DNA of 64,000 nucleotides from JAGWRI01 sp035700805 (GCA_035700805.1 DASSOG010000023.1:1-64000); one strand, 5' to 3'; numbered from the stretch's first letter, positions 26,399-35,208 are shown. Notes: generated from the sequence alone by a model not told the origin. Numbers and translations are program-made.

Positions 26399-27529
26399 CT
26401 ACTCGTGGCCCCAGTTGAGGATTGGCAGCACGCGGAATGGCGCCGGGTTGTCCCGCACGATGTTCAGTACGCCGATCTGGAGGCCGCGCAGTGTCCACGC
26501 ATAGTTGAGTATGCCAATGGTGAGCGCGTGCTGCGTCCCGTGGATGTTGTTGAACGCGCTCATCGCGATGCCGTCCAGGCGCGCCGTGCCGGCCGAGTCG
26601 CTGGGCTCTATGCGGATGTATGCGCCGCCCACCAGGAGCCCGGTGGCGCGTTCCGCGCCGACCCCGAATCCGCCGATGGCGATGCCCTTGATGCGCGGGG
26701 CACCGACGCCGACGCCGCCGACCGCGAGCCCGTGGAGCAATCCGCCCGAACCCACACCCACGCCGCCAAGGCCGAACCCGGTGAAGTTGCCGCCGGCTCC
26801 CACGCCGACCCCGCCAATGCCGATGCCCTGGAAGTCGCCGCCAGCGCCAAGGCCGACGCCGCCCACGCCGAGCCCGGTGAAGTTGCCGCCGGCCCCGATC
26901 CCCACTCCACCAACTCCGAGGCCGCGGAACGAACCGCCGGCGCCAACGCCCACGCCACCAATTCCCAGGCCGCGGAACGAACCGCCGGCCGCAATCCCCA
27001 CGCCTCCAACTCCGATGCCCTGAAACGAGCCGCCGGCTCCCGCACCGACGCCGCCGATCATCAGGCCGCGCACGCTCCCGCCGGCACCCGCGCCCACTCC
27101 CCCGATGCCGATCCCGCGGATGTCCCCACCGGCGCCCAGGCCTACGCCACCCGCAAAGATGCCGCGCAGGGAGCCGCCGGCACCCAGGCCGACGCCCCCG
27201 ACGCCAATCCCCATGATTTCGTCGGAGGCACCGACGCCACCAGCGCCGAGCGCGAGGCCGCGGATGCGCCGCGCGTTGGTGACGGGCACCCCCAGGGCCA
27301 GCCCGCTGACGTCGCCGGTGGGCCGGTCCCACGACGACCAGACGGTGGCGTTCACGCCGTGCACCCACACCAGGTTCCGATCGCGGAAGTTGAGGCGCAA
27401 GCCGGCGACGCGCGGCACATTGCCAATGCCGAGCCCCACATGGTTGACGGTCAGGTCGAGTCCCTGGGCCGGGAGGGCGGCGTACGGCGCAACGAAAAGC
27501 AGGGCGGCAAGGAGGCGCAGTGATCGCAT
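26399..27529 (-). CDS. Exported glycine-rich 16-residue-repeat protein
   Basis: A 376-residue protein with a signal peptide (MRSLRLLAALLFVAPYAALP, cleavage after AQG). Residues 107-296 are twelve tandem units of 16 residues (the last two are 15) of the pattern GLGIGGVGVGAGGSFR: small residues, alternating Ile/Val and Gly, a polar turn. One degenerate unit precedes them at 91-106. The period and hydrophobic-small alternation suggest a stacked beta-solenoid, possibly like the surface-repeat proteins seen in Leptospira and some Gemmatimonadota. The C-terminal 80 residues (GIAMSAFNNIHGTQHAL, GVLNIVRDNPAPFRVLP) are not repetitive and may form a cap or membrane strand. Function is unknown. It is divergent from larE. 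Confidence 0.75.
   Translation of the reverse strand: MRSLRLLAALLFVAPYAALPAQGLDLTVNHVGLGIGNVPRVAGLRLNFRDRNLVWVHGVNATVWSSWDRPTGDVSGLALGVPVTNARRIRGLALGAGGVGASDEIMGIGVGGVGLGAGGSLRGIFAGGVGLGAGGDIRGIGIGGVGAGAGGSVRGLMIGGVGAGAGGSFQGIGVGGVGIAAGGSFRGLGIGGVGVGAGGSFRGLGVGGVGIGAGGNFTGLGVGGVGLGAGGDFQGIGIGGVGVGAGGNFTGFGLGGVGVGSGGLLHGLAVGGVGVGAPRIKGIAIGGFGVGAERATGLLVGGAYIRIEPSDSAGTARLDGIAMSAFNNIHGTQHALTIGILNYAWTLRGLQIGVLNIVRDNPAPFRVLPILNWGHE
26642..27211 (-). repeat. Twelve-copy 48-bp tandem coding repeat
   Basis: In-frame tandem repeat encoding 16-residue units GxGxGGVGxGAGGxxx. Copies differ at most third positions and at the turn residues (SLR, DIR, SVR, SFQ, NFT), so the array is protein-constrained and not a recent DNA-level expansion. 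The last two units are 15 residues and lose the GG turn. Confidence 0.85.
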
Positions 27530-27621
27530 GTGAGATTCATCCACGGAGAAGGTGGCAAGCGAAGCTGCGCGCCGTACGCGGGTCGCGCATTGTGCGTTTC
27601 AGGGCGGCGCGCGTCCGCGCC

Positions 27622-27651
27622 CTGCCATGCGCCCAGTGTGTGCGCTACAAT
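27622..27651 (+). promoter_or_regulatory. Candidate promoter giving a leaderless larE transcript
   Basis: A near-consensus -10 TACAAT at 27646-27651 lies eight bases before the larE ATG (27659), with CTGCCA at 27622-27627 as a weak -35 (spacing 18). A start site 6-8 bases past the -10 would fall on or next to the ATG, giving an mRNA without a 5' leader. Confidence 0.4.
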
Positions 27652-27658
27652 TCGCATC

Positions 27659-28570
27659 ATGCCTACCATGCCTGTCACGCCGCCGCTGTCTGCTACCCGC
27701 GGGGGCAGTGCCGAGGAGTTCGCGGCCCACGCCCTGGAGCGGGAACAGGCGCTGGTGGCCTGGCTGCAGGAGCGCCGACGGGTGGCCATCGGGTTCAGCG
27801 GGGGCGTGGATTCCGCCTACCTCGCGTGCGTGGCCGTGGATGCGCTGGGGTCGGCGAATGTGCTGGCGATCATCGGCCGGAGCGCGACGTATCCCGCCGT
27901 GCAGTGGGAGACGGCTCGGCGCGTGGCCGACGACTTCGGTGTCCCGGTGGTGGAGGTGGACACCGACGAGATGCACGATCCGCGCTACGCGGCCAACCCG
28001 GTGAATCGCTGCTACTTCTGCAAGACCGAGTTGTGGACCAAGCTCATCCCGGCAGCCACCGCGCGAGGGTTCACGGTGGTGGTGGACGGCATGAACGCCG
28101 ATGATCGCGGCGACTACCGCCCGGGCGCGGCGGCCGGCCGTGAGCACGAGATCGCGTCGCCACTGCAATTGGCCGGCATGACCAAGGCCGACATACGGGA
28201 ACGCTCACGGGTGCGCGGGATTCCCACATGGCGCAAGCCATCCTCCCCCTGCCTGTCATCCCGGCTTCCGTATGGCACAGCCGTGACCATCGAGCGCCTG
28301 CGCCAGGTGGAAGTGGCGGAGGAGCAGTTGCGGCGGCTCGGGGTGCGCGGCGACCTGCGGGTGCGCTACCACGGGGAGACGGCGCGGGTGGAAATCGACA
28401 GCCACGAGCTGCCCCGCTGGATCGCCCCCGAGGGGGCGGCGCAGGTGGTGGCCGCGGTGCAGTCAGCGGGGTTCGCCGCAGTGGAGATTGACCCGCGCGG
28501 GTACCGGTCGGGCTCGCTCAACGTGCTGGCCGGCGTGGGGCCCGGCTCGGCTGATCCCGGGTCGCGCTGA
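27659..28570 (+). CDS. larE: ATP-dependent sacrificial sulfur transferase LarE
   Basis: A 303-residue PP-loop protein. The ATP-binding SGGVDSAYLA follows VAIGF near residue 45. RCYFCKTELW and the region KPSSPCLSSRLPYG are typical of LarE, the latter holding the cysteine position that donates its sulfur in the single-Cys type. LarE thiolates the pyridinium-3,5-biscarboxylate mononucleotide to build the nickel-pincer cofactor of lactate racemase and other LarA-like enzymes. LarB, LarC and LarA are not in this window, so the pathway must be completed elsewhere. I chose the ATG at 27659 because the upstream extension overlaps the divergent promoter region and is not conserved in style. The next gene starts 2 bases after the stop. 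Confidence 0.9.
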   Translation: MPTMPVTPPLSATRGGSAEEFAAHALEREQALVAWLQERRRVAIGFSGGVDSAYLACVAVDALGSANVLAIIGRSATYPAVQWETARRVADDFGVPVVEVDTDEMHDPRYAANPVNRCYFCKTELWTKLIPAATARGFTVVVDGMNADDRGDYRPGAAAGREHEIASPLQLAGMTKADIRERSRVRGIPTWRKPSSPCLSSRLPYGTAVTIERLRQVEVAEEQLRRLGVRGDLRVRYHGETARVEIDSHELPRWIAPEGAAQVVAAVQSAGFAAVEIDPRGYRSGSLNVLAGVGPGSADPGSR

Positions 28571-28572
28571 CG

Positions 28573-29220
28573 ATGGGCTGCCTTGGCCGCCTGGGTTGCC
28601 TGGTCCTGCTGGTGCTGCTGGCCGGCGTCGCGTGGCTCACGCGCGATCGCTGGACTCCGTACCTGCACCGCGGGGCGCCCGCGGCTGGCGTGGTCATCGA
28701 CTGGCAGCCGCTCACGCCGGAGGGCGCCAGGCGGGCGCAGGCCGCGCTCGACCAGTTGAACTCGACGCGTGGACCAGTATTCCAGAACGTCGAACCCGGC
28801 GACGCGGCGTCCTATGTGCTCACGGCGCTGCTGGGCCGGGATCCGCGGCCCGCGGACAGCGCGGCCGCCGCCGTGGTGGACCACGAGTTGCTGGTCCGCG
28901 CGCGCGTGCCCGTGCGCGACCTGGGTGGCACTGAAGTGATCGGCTCGCTGGCCTCCATGGTCCGGGATCGGGAGTGGCTGCAGATTGGCGGCACGTTCAA
29001 CGTGCCACACCCCGGGCTCACGGAGTTTCGCGTGACGGAGATCAAGGTGGGACGGTTGCCACTCCCGTCGGGACTGATCCCCAGGCTCCTGCAGCGCATC
29101 GCGCATGGCGTCGGGCTGGACAGCGTGGCGTCAAACACGCTGCACATCCCGACGCCCAGGACGCTGGCGGATATCCGCGTCGCCAACGGGCACCTGACGC
29201 TTTACAAGGGGCTCAAGTGA
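28573..29220 (+). CDS. Membrane-anchored hypothetical protein
   Basis: A 215-residue protein with one N-terminal hydrophobic anchor (residues 4-21, LGRLGCLVLLVLLAGVAWL) and a periplasmic or extracytoplasmic body. The body contains a conserved-looking GDAASYVLTALLG, a beta-rich centre (LLVRARVPVRDLGG) and IGGTFNVPHPGLTEFRVTEI, ending in ANGHLTLYKG. I do not recognise a family. It starts 2 bases after larE and precedes the NtrC-type regulator by 73 bases, so it is probably co-transcribed with larE; no role in lactate racemase maturation is known for such a protein. Confidence 0.65.
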   Translation: MGCLGRLGCLVLLVLLAGVAWLTRDRWTPYLHRGAPAAGVVIDWQPLTPEGARRAQAALDQLNSTRGPVFQNVEPGDAASYVLTALLGRDPRPADSAAAAVVDHELLVRARVPVRDLGGTEVIGSLASMVRDREWLQIGGTFNVPHPGLTEFRVTEIKVGRLPLPSGLIPRLLQRIAHGVGLDSVASNTLHIPTPRTLADIRVANGHLTLYKGLK

Positions 29221-29293
29221 GCCGCACGCCGCGGCGGCATCGGTGTCGTGGGGGGAGACGCCCGCCCGTGCAGGGATCTCGCGCCGGGCAGCC

Positions 29294-30670
29294 GTGAGTC
29301 GCCGCATCCTGGTCGTCGATGACGAGCAGGGCATTCGCGCCGCGCTCACGCAGCTCCTGGAATTCGAGGAGTACGAGGTGCGCAGTGCCGCGAACGCAGC
29401 GCAGGCCCTGGCCGAGTATGCGCGCTGGCGTCCGCACCTGGTGTTCCTGGACGTAAAGATGGCGGGGATGGATGGGCTGGAAGCGCTGCGGCGACTGCGC
29501 GCGCTGGACCCCGCGGCGGTGGTGGTGATGATCAGCGGGCATGCCACGATCCAGACGGCGGTGGAAGCCACCCAGCTCGGCGCATACGACATCCTGGAAA
29601 AGCCGCTGGACACCGACCGCATCCTGGTGACGCTGCGCAACGCGCTGTCGCACCTGGACCTGCACGCCGAGAATTCGCGGCTGCGCGAGACCATCGAATC
29701 GCGCTACGAGATTGTCGGGACCTCGCGCGCCATCCGGGAAGTGATCGAGACCATCGCCAAGGTGGCGGCCACGCCCGCGCGGGTGCTGATCACCGGCGAG
29801 AACGGCACGGGCAAGGAACTGGTGGCGCGCGCCATCCACCGGCAGTCCCCCCGCGGCGCGAGGCCGTTCGTGGAGGTGAACTGCGCGGCCATTCCCGCTG
29901 AGTTGATCGAGAGCGAGCTGTTCGGGCACCTCAAGGGTTCCTTCACGGGCGCGGTGGCGGACCGCGCGGGAAAGTTCGAGCAGGCCGACGGGGGCACGCT
30001 CTTCCTGGATGAGATCGGGGACATGAGCCTGGCGGCGCAGGCCAAGGTGCTGCGCGTCCTCGAAGACGGTGCCGTGACGCGGCTTGGCGGCGCGCGGCCG
30101 GTCTCGGTGGATGTGCGCGTCCTGGCCGCCACGAACAAGAACCTGGAGCAGGAGATCGCCGAGGGGCGGTTCCGCGAAGACCTGTTCTACCGGCTGCACG
30201 TGGTACCCATCCGGGTGCCGCCGCTGCGGGACCGGCGCGAGGACATTCCGCTGCTGGTGAAGCATTTCGTCGCGACGCTGACCGCTCGCGAGGGCGTCCT
30301 GCCGCGGGAGTTTTCCGCGGACGCGGTGGCTCGGCTGGCGGAACTGGACTGGCCCGGCAACGTACGGGAGTTGCACAACACGATCGAGCGGCTGCTCATC
30401 CTGGCGCCTGGCCCCGGCGTGACGCTGGCGGACGTGGGGCGGCTGGTGGGGGCCGGCCAGCCGATGGCGGGGGGCGGGGACCTGGGGCTGGTGATGCAGA
30501 GCCGCACGTTCGAGGATTTCAAGCACTCCGCCGAGCGGGTGTTCCTGCTGGGCAAGCTGCGTGAGTACGATTGGAACGTGTCCGAAACCGCGCGCGCGCT
30601 GGAGATGCCGCGGTCCAACTTGTACAAGAAGATCGAACGGCATGGGCTGAACCGCGAAAGCGCGGACTGA
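29294..30670 (+). CDS. Sigma-54-dependent NtrC/NtrX-type response regulator
   Basis: A 458-residue three-domain regulator. The receiver (about 1-120) has the DD pair at 9-10, phospho-Asp53 in FLDVKMAGMDG and the switch Lys in LEKPLD. The AAA+ domain (about 140-370) has Walker A GENGTGKEL, the sigma-54 contact loop GSFTGA (a common variant of GAFTGA) and Walker B GGTLFLDEIGD. A Fis-type HTH ends the protein (NVSETARALEMPRSNLYKKI). It activates sigma-54 promoters after phosphorylation. The GTG at 29294 was chosen because it begins exactly at the receiver. No kinase gene is adjacent; the NtrY-like kinase at 4634 is the only candidate partner in the window (inference). Confidence 0.92.
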   Translation: MSRRILVVDDEQGIRAALTQLLEFEEYEVRSAANAAQALAEYARWRPHLVFLDVKMAGMDGLEALRRLRALDPAAVVVMISGHATIQTAVEATQLGAYDILEKPLDTDRILVTLRNALSHLDLHAENSRLRETIESRYEIVGTSRAIREVIETIAKVAATPARVLITGENGTGKELVARAIHRQSPRGARPFVEVNCAAIPAELIESELFGHLKGSFTGAVADRAGKFEQADGGTLFLDEIGDMSLAAQAKVLRVLEDGAVTRLGGARPVSVDVRVLAATNKNLEQEIAEGRFREDLFYRLHVVPIRVPPLRDRREDIPLLVKHFVATLTAREGVLPREFSADAVARLAELDWPGNVRELHNTIERLLILAPGPGVTLADVGRLVGAGQPMAGGGDLGLVMQSRTFEDFKHSAERVFLLGKLREYDWNVSETARALEMPRSNLYKKIERHGLNRESAD

Positions 30671-30695
30671 GCCCGACCCCGGAAAAGGAGCCACC

Positions 30696-31205
30696 GTGGC
30701 CGAACGCGATTGGGCGAAGGACCTGGCCAAGATCGACAAGCAGATCGAACGCATGCCCGAGCCGGCGTCGGGACCTGCACAGCGCTCGGCCGGCGGAACC
30801 GGGGCGAGCCAGTCCGGGGGCGCGGCGTCGGGGCGGACCAGTTCGGCCACGCCGGGTGGCGCGCCGGCTGCGACGGGCGGCGGCGGATCGGGCCGGGTGA
30901 CTGGGGGGTTTGGCGTGTATGCGCGGCTCACGCTCTCGGTGGTGCTTGGGGTGGCCATCCTTGTGTGGCCGTACCAGACGCGATGCGGGTGGGGGTTGTC
31001 GGCGTACCTGGTGGCCGTCATCGTGGTGGCCGTGAGCGGCGGGTGGAGCGCCGTCTGGACGTGGCGGCATCGCGCGGCCCGCGCGCACGTGCTTTCCCTG
31101 CTGATTCTCCTGTGGGGGCTGGTGCTCGGATCCATGGAAATCCTGCCGCGCATCGGGTACGCGACGCCCGACGCGACGCACCCGGCCAGCTGGATGTGCC
31201 GGTAG
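30696..31205 (+). CDS. Small membrane protein with disordered N-terminus
   Basis: A 169-residue protein starting at GTG 30696 behind a good Shine-Dalgarno (AAAAGGAG). Residues 1-70 are charged then Gly/Ala/Ser-rich and probably disordered. Three hydrophobic helices follow (about 77-93, 99-117 and 132-148). The family is unknown. It lies 25 bases after the response-regulator gene and is likely in the same transcript. Confidence 0.65.
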   Translation: MAERDWAKDLAKIDKQIERMPEPASGPAQRSAGGTGASQSGGAASGRTSSATPGGAPAATGGGGSGRVTGGFGVYARLTLSVVLGVAILVWPYQTRCGWGLSAYLVAVIVVAVSGGWSAVWTWRHRAARAHVLSLLILLWGLVLGSMEILPRIGYATPDATHPASWMCR

Positions 31206-31351
31206 GCGCGGGCGGGTGCATTGACGTTCCGGTTGCGCCCCGCCCCGGCCGTGGTTAATTCCAGAGTACACCACACGGCGGCACGCGCGCCGGCCATCAG
31301 GATTCCCGCCTCAGGGGCCGCGAGCCGCGCAGGAGTTGGACAAGTGTCCGT

Positions 31352-32152
31352 ATGGACGTGAATCACAGCGAAGCCACTGGCACCCCGGCCCCTACGGCTC
31401 CCCCGTCGCGCACGGTGACGCCGGAACAGCGCGATGGTGCGTTGCGCCGGGCCAATCGGGCCTCGCGGTCGGTGGCCTTCCTGTGGGAATGGACCAAGGT
31501 CTTCTGGATTTCGGTCGCGCTGTTCCTGGTCATTCGCACGTTCGCCGTCGAGGCGTTTCACATTCCCACGGGCAGCATGGAGAACACCATCCTTCCCGGG
31601 GACTTCCTGCTGGTGAACAAGCTGGCGTATGGGGCCGAGGTGCCGTTCACGCATGAGCGCCTGCCGGCGCTGGCGCATCCGTCCTTTGGCGACGTCATCG
31701 TATTCGACTATCCGCGTGATCCGTCCCAGAACTTCGTGAAGCGCCTGGTTGGCCTGCCGGGTGACACGCTGGCCATGCGGGACGGCGTGCTGATCCGGAA
31801 CGGGGGGCGCGTGGTGGAGCCGTACGTGCGGCATGAGGCGCTCAGCTACGATCCGTCGGGCGAGGAGTTCATGTGGCAGCGCAGCTACCTGATCCCTTCC
31901 GCCCGCGCGGTGCCGGGTTATCATCCCTCGCGCAACAATTGGGGCCCGCTCGTCGTGCCCCCCCTGCATTACTTCGTGCTGGGTGACAATCGCGACAATT
32001 CCCTCGACAGTCGGTATTGGGGGTTCGTGCCCGACTCCCTTGTCACGGGCACACCCCTGCTGATCTATTACAGCTATGCTCCGGATTCGGACCAGGCCCT
32101 GTCGTGGTTGACCCACGTGCGGTGGAAACGCCTGGGCGAGTTCGTGCACTGA
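31352..32152 (+). CDS. lepB: Signal peptidase I
   Basis: A 266-residue type I leader peptidase. One N-terminal membrane helix (about 48-65, VFWISVALFLVIRTF) is followed by box B with the catalytic Ser in IPTGSMENTILPGD, box D with the catalytic Lys in NFVKRLVGLPGD and box E LGDNRDNSLDSRYWGFV. It cleaves Sec and Tat signal peptides on the periplasmic side of the inner membrane and would serve the many exported proteins encoded here. The 146 bases upstream hold no gene; a TTGCGC/TTAATT pair near 31233-31260 is only a weak promoter candidate. An N-terminal extension of about 45 hydrophilic residues precedes the membrane helix. Confidence 0.95.
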   Translation: MDVNHSEATGTPAPTAPPSRTVTPEQRDGALRRANRASRSVAFLWEWTKVFWISVALFLVIRTFAVEAFHIPTGSMENTILPGDFLLVNKLAYGAEVPFTHERLPALAHPSFGDVIVFDYPRDPSQNFVKRLVGLPGDTLAMRDGVLIRNGGRVVEPYVRHEALSYDPSGEEFMWQRSYLIPSARAVPGYHPSRNNWGPLVVPPLHYFVLGDNRDNSLDSRYWGFVPDSLVTGTPLLIYYSYAPDSDQALSWLTHVRWKRLGEFVH

Positions 32153-32242
32153 TGATGTCGTTGTCACGCCCGCCAGCAGCTGATCCCGCCTCTGGGCGCG
32201 CCTGAGCGCTCCCGCCCGTCTCCCGCAGGAGTCGTTGTTCGC

Positions 32243-33103
32243 ATGTCCACGTCTGGCCCCAAGAAGACGTCGTCCGAGGAAGGCTCCCTCGATCAGTACT
32301 TGCGCGACATCAGCGCGTACCCGCTGATCAAGCGCGAGGATGAAGTGGCCCTCGCCAAGCGGATCCACCAGCACGACCAGGAGGCCCTGGACACGCTGGT
32401 GCGCTCGAACCTCCGCTTCGTGGTCTCGGTGGCCAAGAAGTACCAGAACCAGGGCGTCTCGCTCTCCGACCTGATCAACGAGGGCAACCTTGGCCTCATC
32501 CGGGCGGCGCACAAGTTCGACGAGACCAAGGGCATCAAGTTCATCTCGTACGCGGTCTGGTGGATCCGGCAGGCCATCCTGCAGGCGCTGGCCGAGCAGA
32601 GCCGCATCGTGCGCGTGCCGCTCAACCGCGCCGGGACGCTGCATCGCATTGGCAAGCGCGCCAACGCGCTGCTGCAGGAGCTGGGGCGGGAAGCCACGCA
32701 CGCCGAGATTGCCGACGGCATGGACATTACCGAGGAAGAGGTGGCCAAGACCATGTCCATCTCGCAGACCCACCTGTCGCTCGACGCCCCGCTGGCGCCC
32801 GGCGAGGACAACCGGCTCCTCGACTACCTGCCCGACAACCTGAACCCCACGCCCGACGAGCTGACCTTCGAGAAGGCGCTGACGGAATCCATTGAGGAAG
32901 CGCTCTCACACCTCAAGGAGCGGGAGTCCAAGATCCTGCGGCTGTACTTCGGCCTGGGCGACACGGCCGAACCGATGACGCTTGAGGATATCGGGTTGCT
33001 GCTGGGCATCACGCGTGAGCGCGTGCGGCAGATCAAGGAGAAGGCGCTCTCGCGGCTGCGGCACGTGAGCCGGGCCCGGGCGCTGGAGAGCTACCTGGGC
33101 TGA
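32243..33103 (+). CDS. rpoD: Primary RNA polymerase sigma factor, short form
   Basis: A 286-residue sigma-70 protein lacking region 1.1 and the non-conserved insertion, as in Bacteroidota, Chlorobi and Gemmatimonadota. Region 1.2 is SLDQYLRDISAYPLIKREDE. Region 2 contains NLRFVVSVAKKYQNQG, LINEGNLGLIRAAHKFD and the -10 recognition helix ISYAVWWIRQAILQAL. Region 3 covers VPLNRAGTLHRI onward, and region 4 ends with the -35 helix TLEDIGLLLGITRERVRQIK. Conservation of regions 2.4 and 4.2 implies normal TTGACA/TATAAT-like promoters. The gene follows lepB after 90 bases and converges on yajQ. Confidence 0.93.
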   Translation: MSTSGPKKTSSEEGSLDQYLRDISAYPLIKREDEVALAKRIHQHDQEALDTLVRSNLRFVVSVAKKYQNQGVSLSDLINEGNLGLIRAAHKFDETKGIKFISYAVWWIRQAILQALAEQSRIVRVPLNRAGTLHRIGKRANALLQELGREATHAEIADGMDITEEEVAKTMSISQTHLSLDAPLAPGEDNRLLDYLPDNLNPTPDELTFEKALTESIEEALSHLKERESKILRLYFGLGDTAEPMTLEDIGLLLGITRERVRQIKEKALSRLRHVSRARALESYLG

Positions 33104-33136
33104 GCGCGGGGCACCGCGGTGGCGCGACCCGCCGAG

Positions 33137-33637
33137 TTACCGGTAGTTCCCGAACTGGAGCTCGACGCCGAAGTCCTGGGCGCGGAGCAGCGCCATCGCG
33201 GCCTGCAGGTCGTCCTTCGACGGCGAGGTTACGCGCACCTGGTCACCCTGGATGGCGGCCTGGACCTTCTTCAGCTTGGCGGCCTTGATGGCCGCGGACA
33301 CCTTCTTCGCGGTGTCGCCATCCAGCGCGGTCTTCAGCTTGATCTCACGTCGCACCGTGTTGCCGCCGGCCGGCGTGACCGCCCCGACGTCCAGGTTCTT
33401 GACGGGAACATTGCGCTTGATCAGCCGGGTCTGCACCACGTCGAACAACGCCTTCATCTGGAAGTCGCTGTCGGCCACGAGCACCAGCAGGTTTTCGGCC
33501 CGCTTGAACTCGATGGTCGCCTTGGACCCCTTGAAGTCGTAGCGCTGCGCGATCTCCTTCTGCGCCTGGTTGACCGCGTTGTCCACTTCCTGCAGGTCAA
33601 CGCCGGTGGTGACGTCGAATGATGAGGTGCTGGGCAT
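33137..33637 (-). CDS. yajQ: YajQ family nucleotide-binding protein
   Basis: A 166-residue protein of the YajQ/UPF0234 family, whose members bind cyclic di-GMP or nucleic acid. It has the typical start SSFDVTTGVDLQEVDNAVNQ, the central KNLDVGAVTPAGGNTVRREI and the C-terminal VRVTSPSKDDLQAAMALLR. Length matches the family (160-165). It is a single gene transcribed toward rpoD, with a possible promoter at 33725-33696. The HD-GYP protein encoded at 41583 is the other candidate c-di-GMP element in the window. Confidence 0.92.
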   Translation of the reverse strand: MPSTSSFDVTTGVDLQEVDNAVNQAQKEIAQRYDFKGSKATIEFKRAENLLVLVADSDFQMKALFDVVQTRLIKRNVPVKNLDVGAVTPAGGNTVRREIKLKTALDGDTAKKVSAAIKAAKLKKVQAAIQGDQVRVTSPSKDDLQAAMALLRAQDFGVELQFGNYR

Positions 33638-33695
33638 GGTCCGGAGTGGTGAGGGGACGGGCGCGCACGGTCGGTCGGCGTGCGGGCCATGGGAT

Positions 33696-33725
33696 ATGAT
33701 ACACCGAACGCCCGGGCCGCGTGAA
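33696..33725 (-). promoter_or_regulatory. Candidate yajQ promoter
   Basis: Leftward TTCACG (33725-33720) and TATCAT (33701-33696) separated by 18 bases, about 60 bases before the yajQ start, inside the 155-base divergent gap to rimO. The -35 match is only partial. Confidence 0.3.
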
Positions 33726-33792
33726 CCGTGGCCGCCGGGTGCGCGACCGCCGGTGATGGCCGGTGGTCCCGGTGTTCACTAGACTTCCCCCC

Positions 33793-35175
33793 GTGAAAGT
33801 CTCCTTCATCACCCTCGGCTGTGACAAGAACACGGTCGACTCCGAACGGTACCTGGCCCAACTGGCCGACCGCGGCGCGGAACTCGCTGATGAGGCGGGC
33901 GAAGCCGACGTGATTGTCATCAACACCTGCGGGTTCATCGATGCCGCCAAGCGGGAGTCCATTGACGCCATCGTGGAGGCGGCGCAGCACAAGGCCACCG
34001 GCTCGGCGCGCGCGGTGGTGGCGGTGGGATGCATGATCGAGCGGCACAAGGACGAACTCGCGGCAGAGCTGCCCGAGGTGGACCTGTTCCTGGGCAACTC
34101 GGAGATGGATCGCCTGATCCCGGAACTGGAGGCGCGCGGGCTGATTACGGAACCGCCCAGGCCGCACCCCGGGGTGCGGCGCTTCGTGGGCGGCGCGCCG
34201 CACGTGCGCTACCTCAAGATCAGCGAAGGGTGCGACCACGGCTGCGCGTTCTGCGCCATCCCGCTGATGCGTGGCCGCCACCGATCGTTTGCACTGGCGG
34301 ACGTGGTCCGCGAGGCCCAGTTGCTGGAGGCGCAGGGCGCGCGCGAAGTCAACCTGGTGGCCCAGGACCTGGCGCACTACGGCCGCGACGTGCGTGATGG
34401 CGTCGGCCTGCCGCAACTGCTGCGGGCGCTGTTGCAGGAAACCGATATACCGTGGATCCGCATGCTGTACGTCTACTCCGCGGGCCTCACGTCAGAGGTT
34501 CTGGACCTGATGGCGCGCGAGCCGCGGATTGTCCCGTATGTGGACATGCCCATCCAGCACGGGTCGGATTCGGTGCTGCAGCGCATGCGGCGGCCCGAGC
34601 GGAACGCCACCATTCGCGAACGCGTGGCGCGCATCCGGCAGGCGGTGCCCGACGTGGCCATCCGCACCACATGCATCGTGGGCTTCCCCGGCGAGACGGA
34701 CGACGACTACGCGCAGCTCCTGGCACTCCTGGAAGAGGTGCAGTTTGACCGTGTGGGCGCGTTCACCTATTCCGCGCAGGAAGGAACGCGCGCCGGCGCC
34801 ATGGACGACGACGTCCCCGAGTGGGCCAAGCAGGAACGCCTGGAGCGGTTGAACGAGGTCCAGCGGCTGGTGACGGCGGACCGCTACGAGGCACGGGTTG
34901 GGCGCACCGTGCGCGCGCTCGTGGATTGCGTGCATGAGGACGGGGCGGTGGAGGCGCGGACGGCCTGGCAGGCCGACGACATCGACGGGATCACGTGGCT
35001 CAGCGGCGCGGCCGGCGCGCCGGGCACCTTCGTGGACGTCGTGATTGACAGCGTGGACGACTACGATTTTCGCGCGTCGGCCGTTCGCGTGGTGTCCACA
35101 CCCGACGAGCGCCCCGCCCGCCGTCGGGAGCTCCCGCTGGCCGCGCTGGCCTCCATGGGAAGCTTTGGGCGGTGA
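33793..35175 (+). CDS. rimO: Ribosomal protein S12 methylthiotransferase RimO
   Basis: A 460-residue radical SAM methylthiotransferase that adds a methylthio group to an Asp of ribosomal protein S12. The N-terminal UPF0004 domain supplies three cluster cysteines (LGCDKNTVDS, INTCGFI, VGCMIERH). The radical SAM cluster motif is CDHGCAFCAIP, and a C-terminal TRAM domain (RTVRALVDCVHEDGAVEART) contacts the substrate. The LGCDKN form and overall length favour RimO over MiaB. GTG at 33793 was chosen since the family starts with VSFITLGC at this point. It is followed after 33 bases by the SpoIID-like gene. Confidence 0.93.
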   Translation: MKVSFITLGCDKNTVDSERYLAQLADRGAELADEAGEADVIVINTCGFIDAAKRESIDAIVEAAQHKATGSARAVVAVGCMIERHKDELAAELPEVDLFLGNSEMDRLIPELEARGLITEPPRPHPGVRRFVGGAPHVRYLKISEGCDHGCAFCAIPLMRGRHRSFALADVVREAQLLEAQGAREVNLVAQDLAHYGRDVRDGVGLPQLLRALLQETDIPWIRMLYVYSAGLTSEVLDLMAREPRIVPYVDMPIQHGSDSVLQRMRRPERNATIRERVARIRQAVPDVAIRTTCIVGFPGETDDDYAQLLALLEEVQFDRVGAFTYSAQEGTRAGAMDDDVPEWAKQERLERLNEVQRLVTADRYEARVGRTVRALVDCVHEDGAVEARTAWQADDIDGITWLSGAAGAPGTFVDVVIDSVDDYDFRASAVRVVSTPDERPARRRELPLAALASMGSFGR

Positions 35176-35208
35176 GGGTGCTCCCGACACCACATCACGG
35201 GCCGCGGC

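Noticed and set aside
26642..27211. Regular 48-bp repeats suggesting a CRISPR or satellite array
   Set aside because: There are no unique spacers; the units are contiguous, in frame and keep protein sequence while DNA diverges.
31221..31260. TTGACG and TTGCGC boxes upstream of lepB
   Set aside because: Neither has a convincing -10 at proper spacing; only TTAATT at a poor distance is seen.
29213..32773. A 1186-codon open frame on the minus strand across the regulator, lepB and sigma genes
   Set aside because: It is antisense to four well-supported genes and encodes Arg/Gln/His-rich sequence with no domain; long antisense frames are expected at this GC content.
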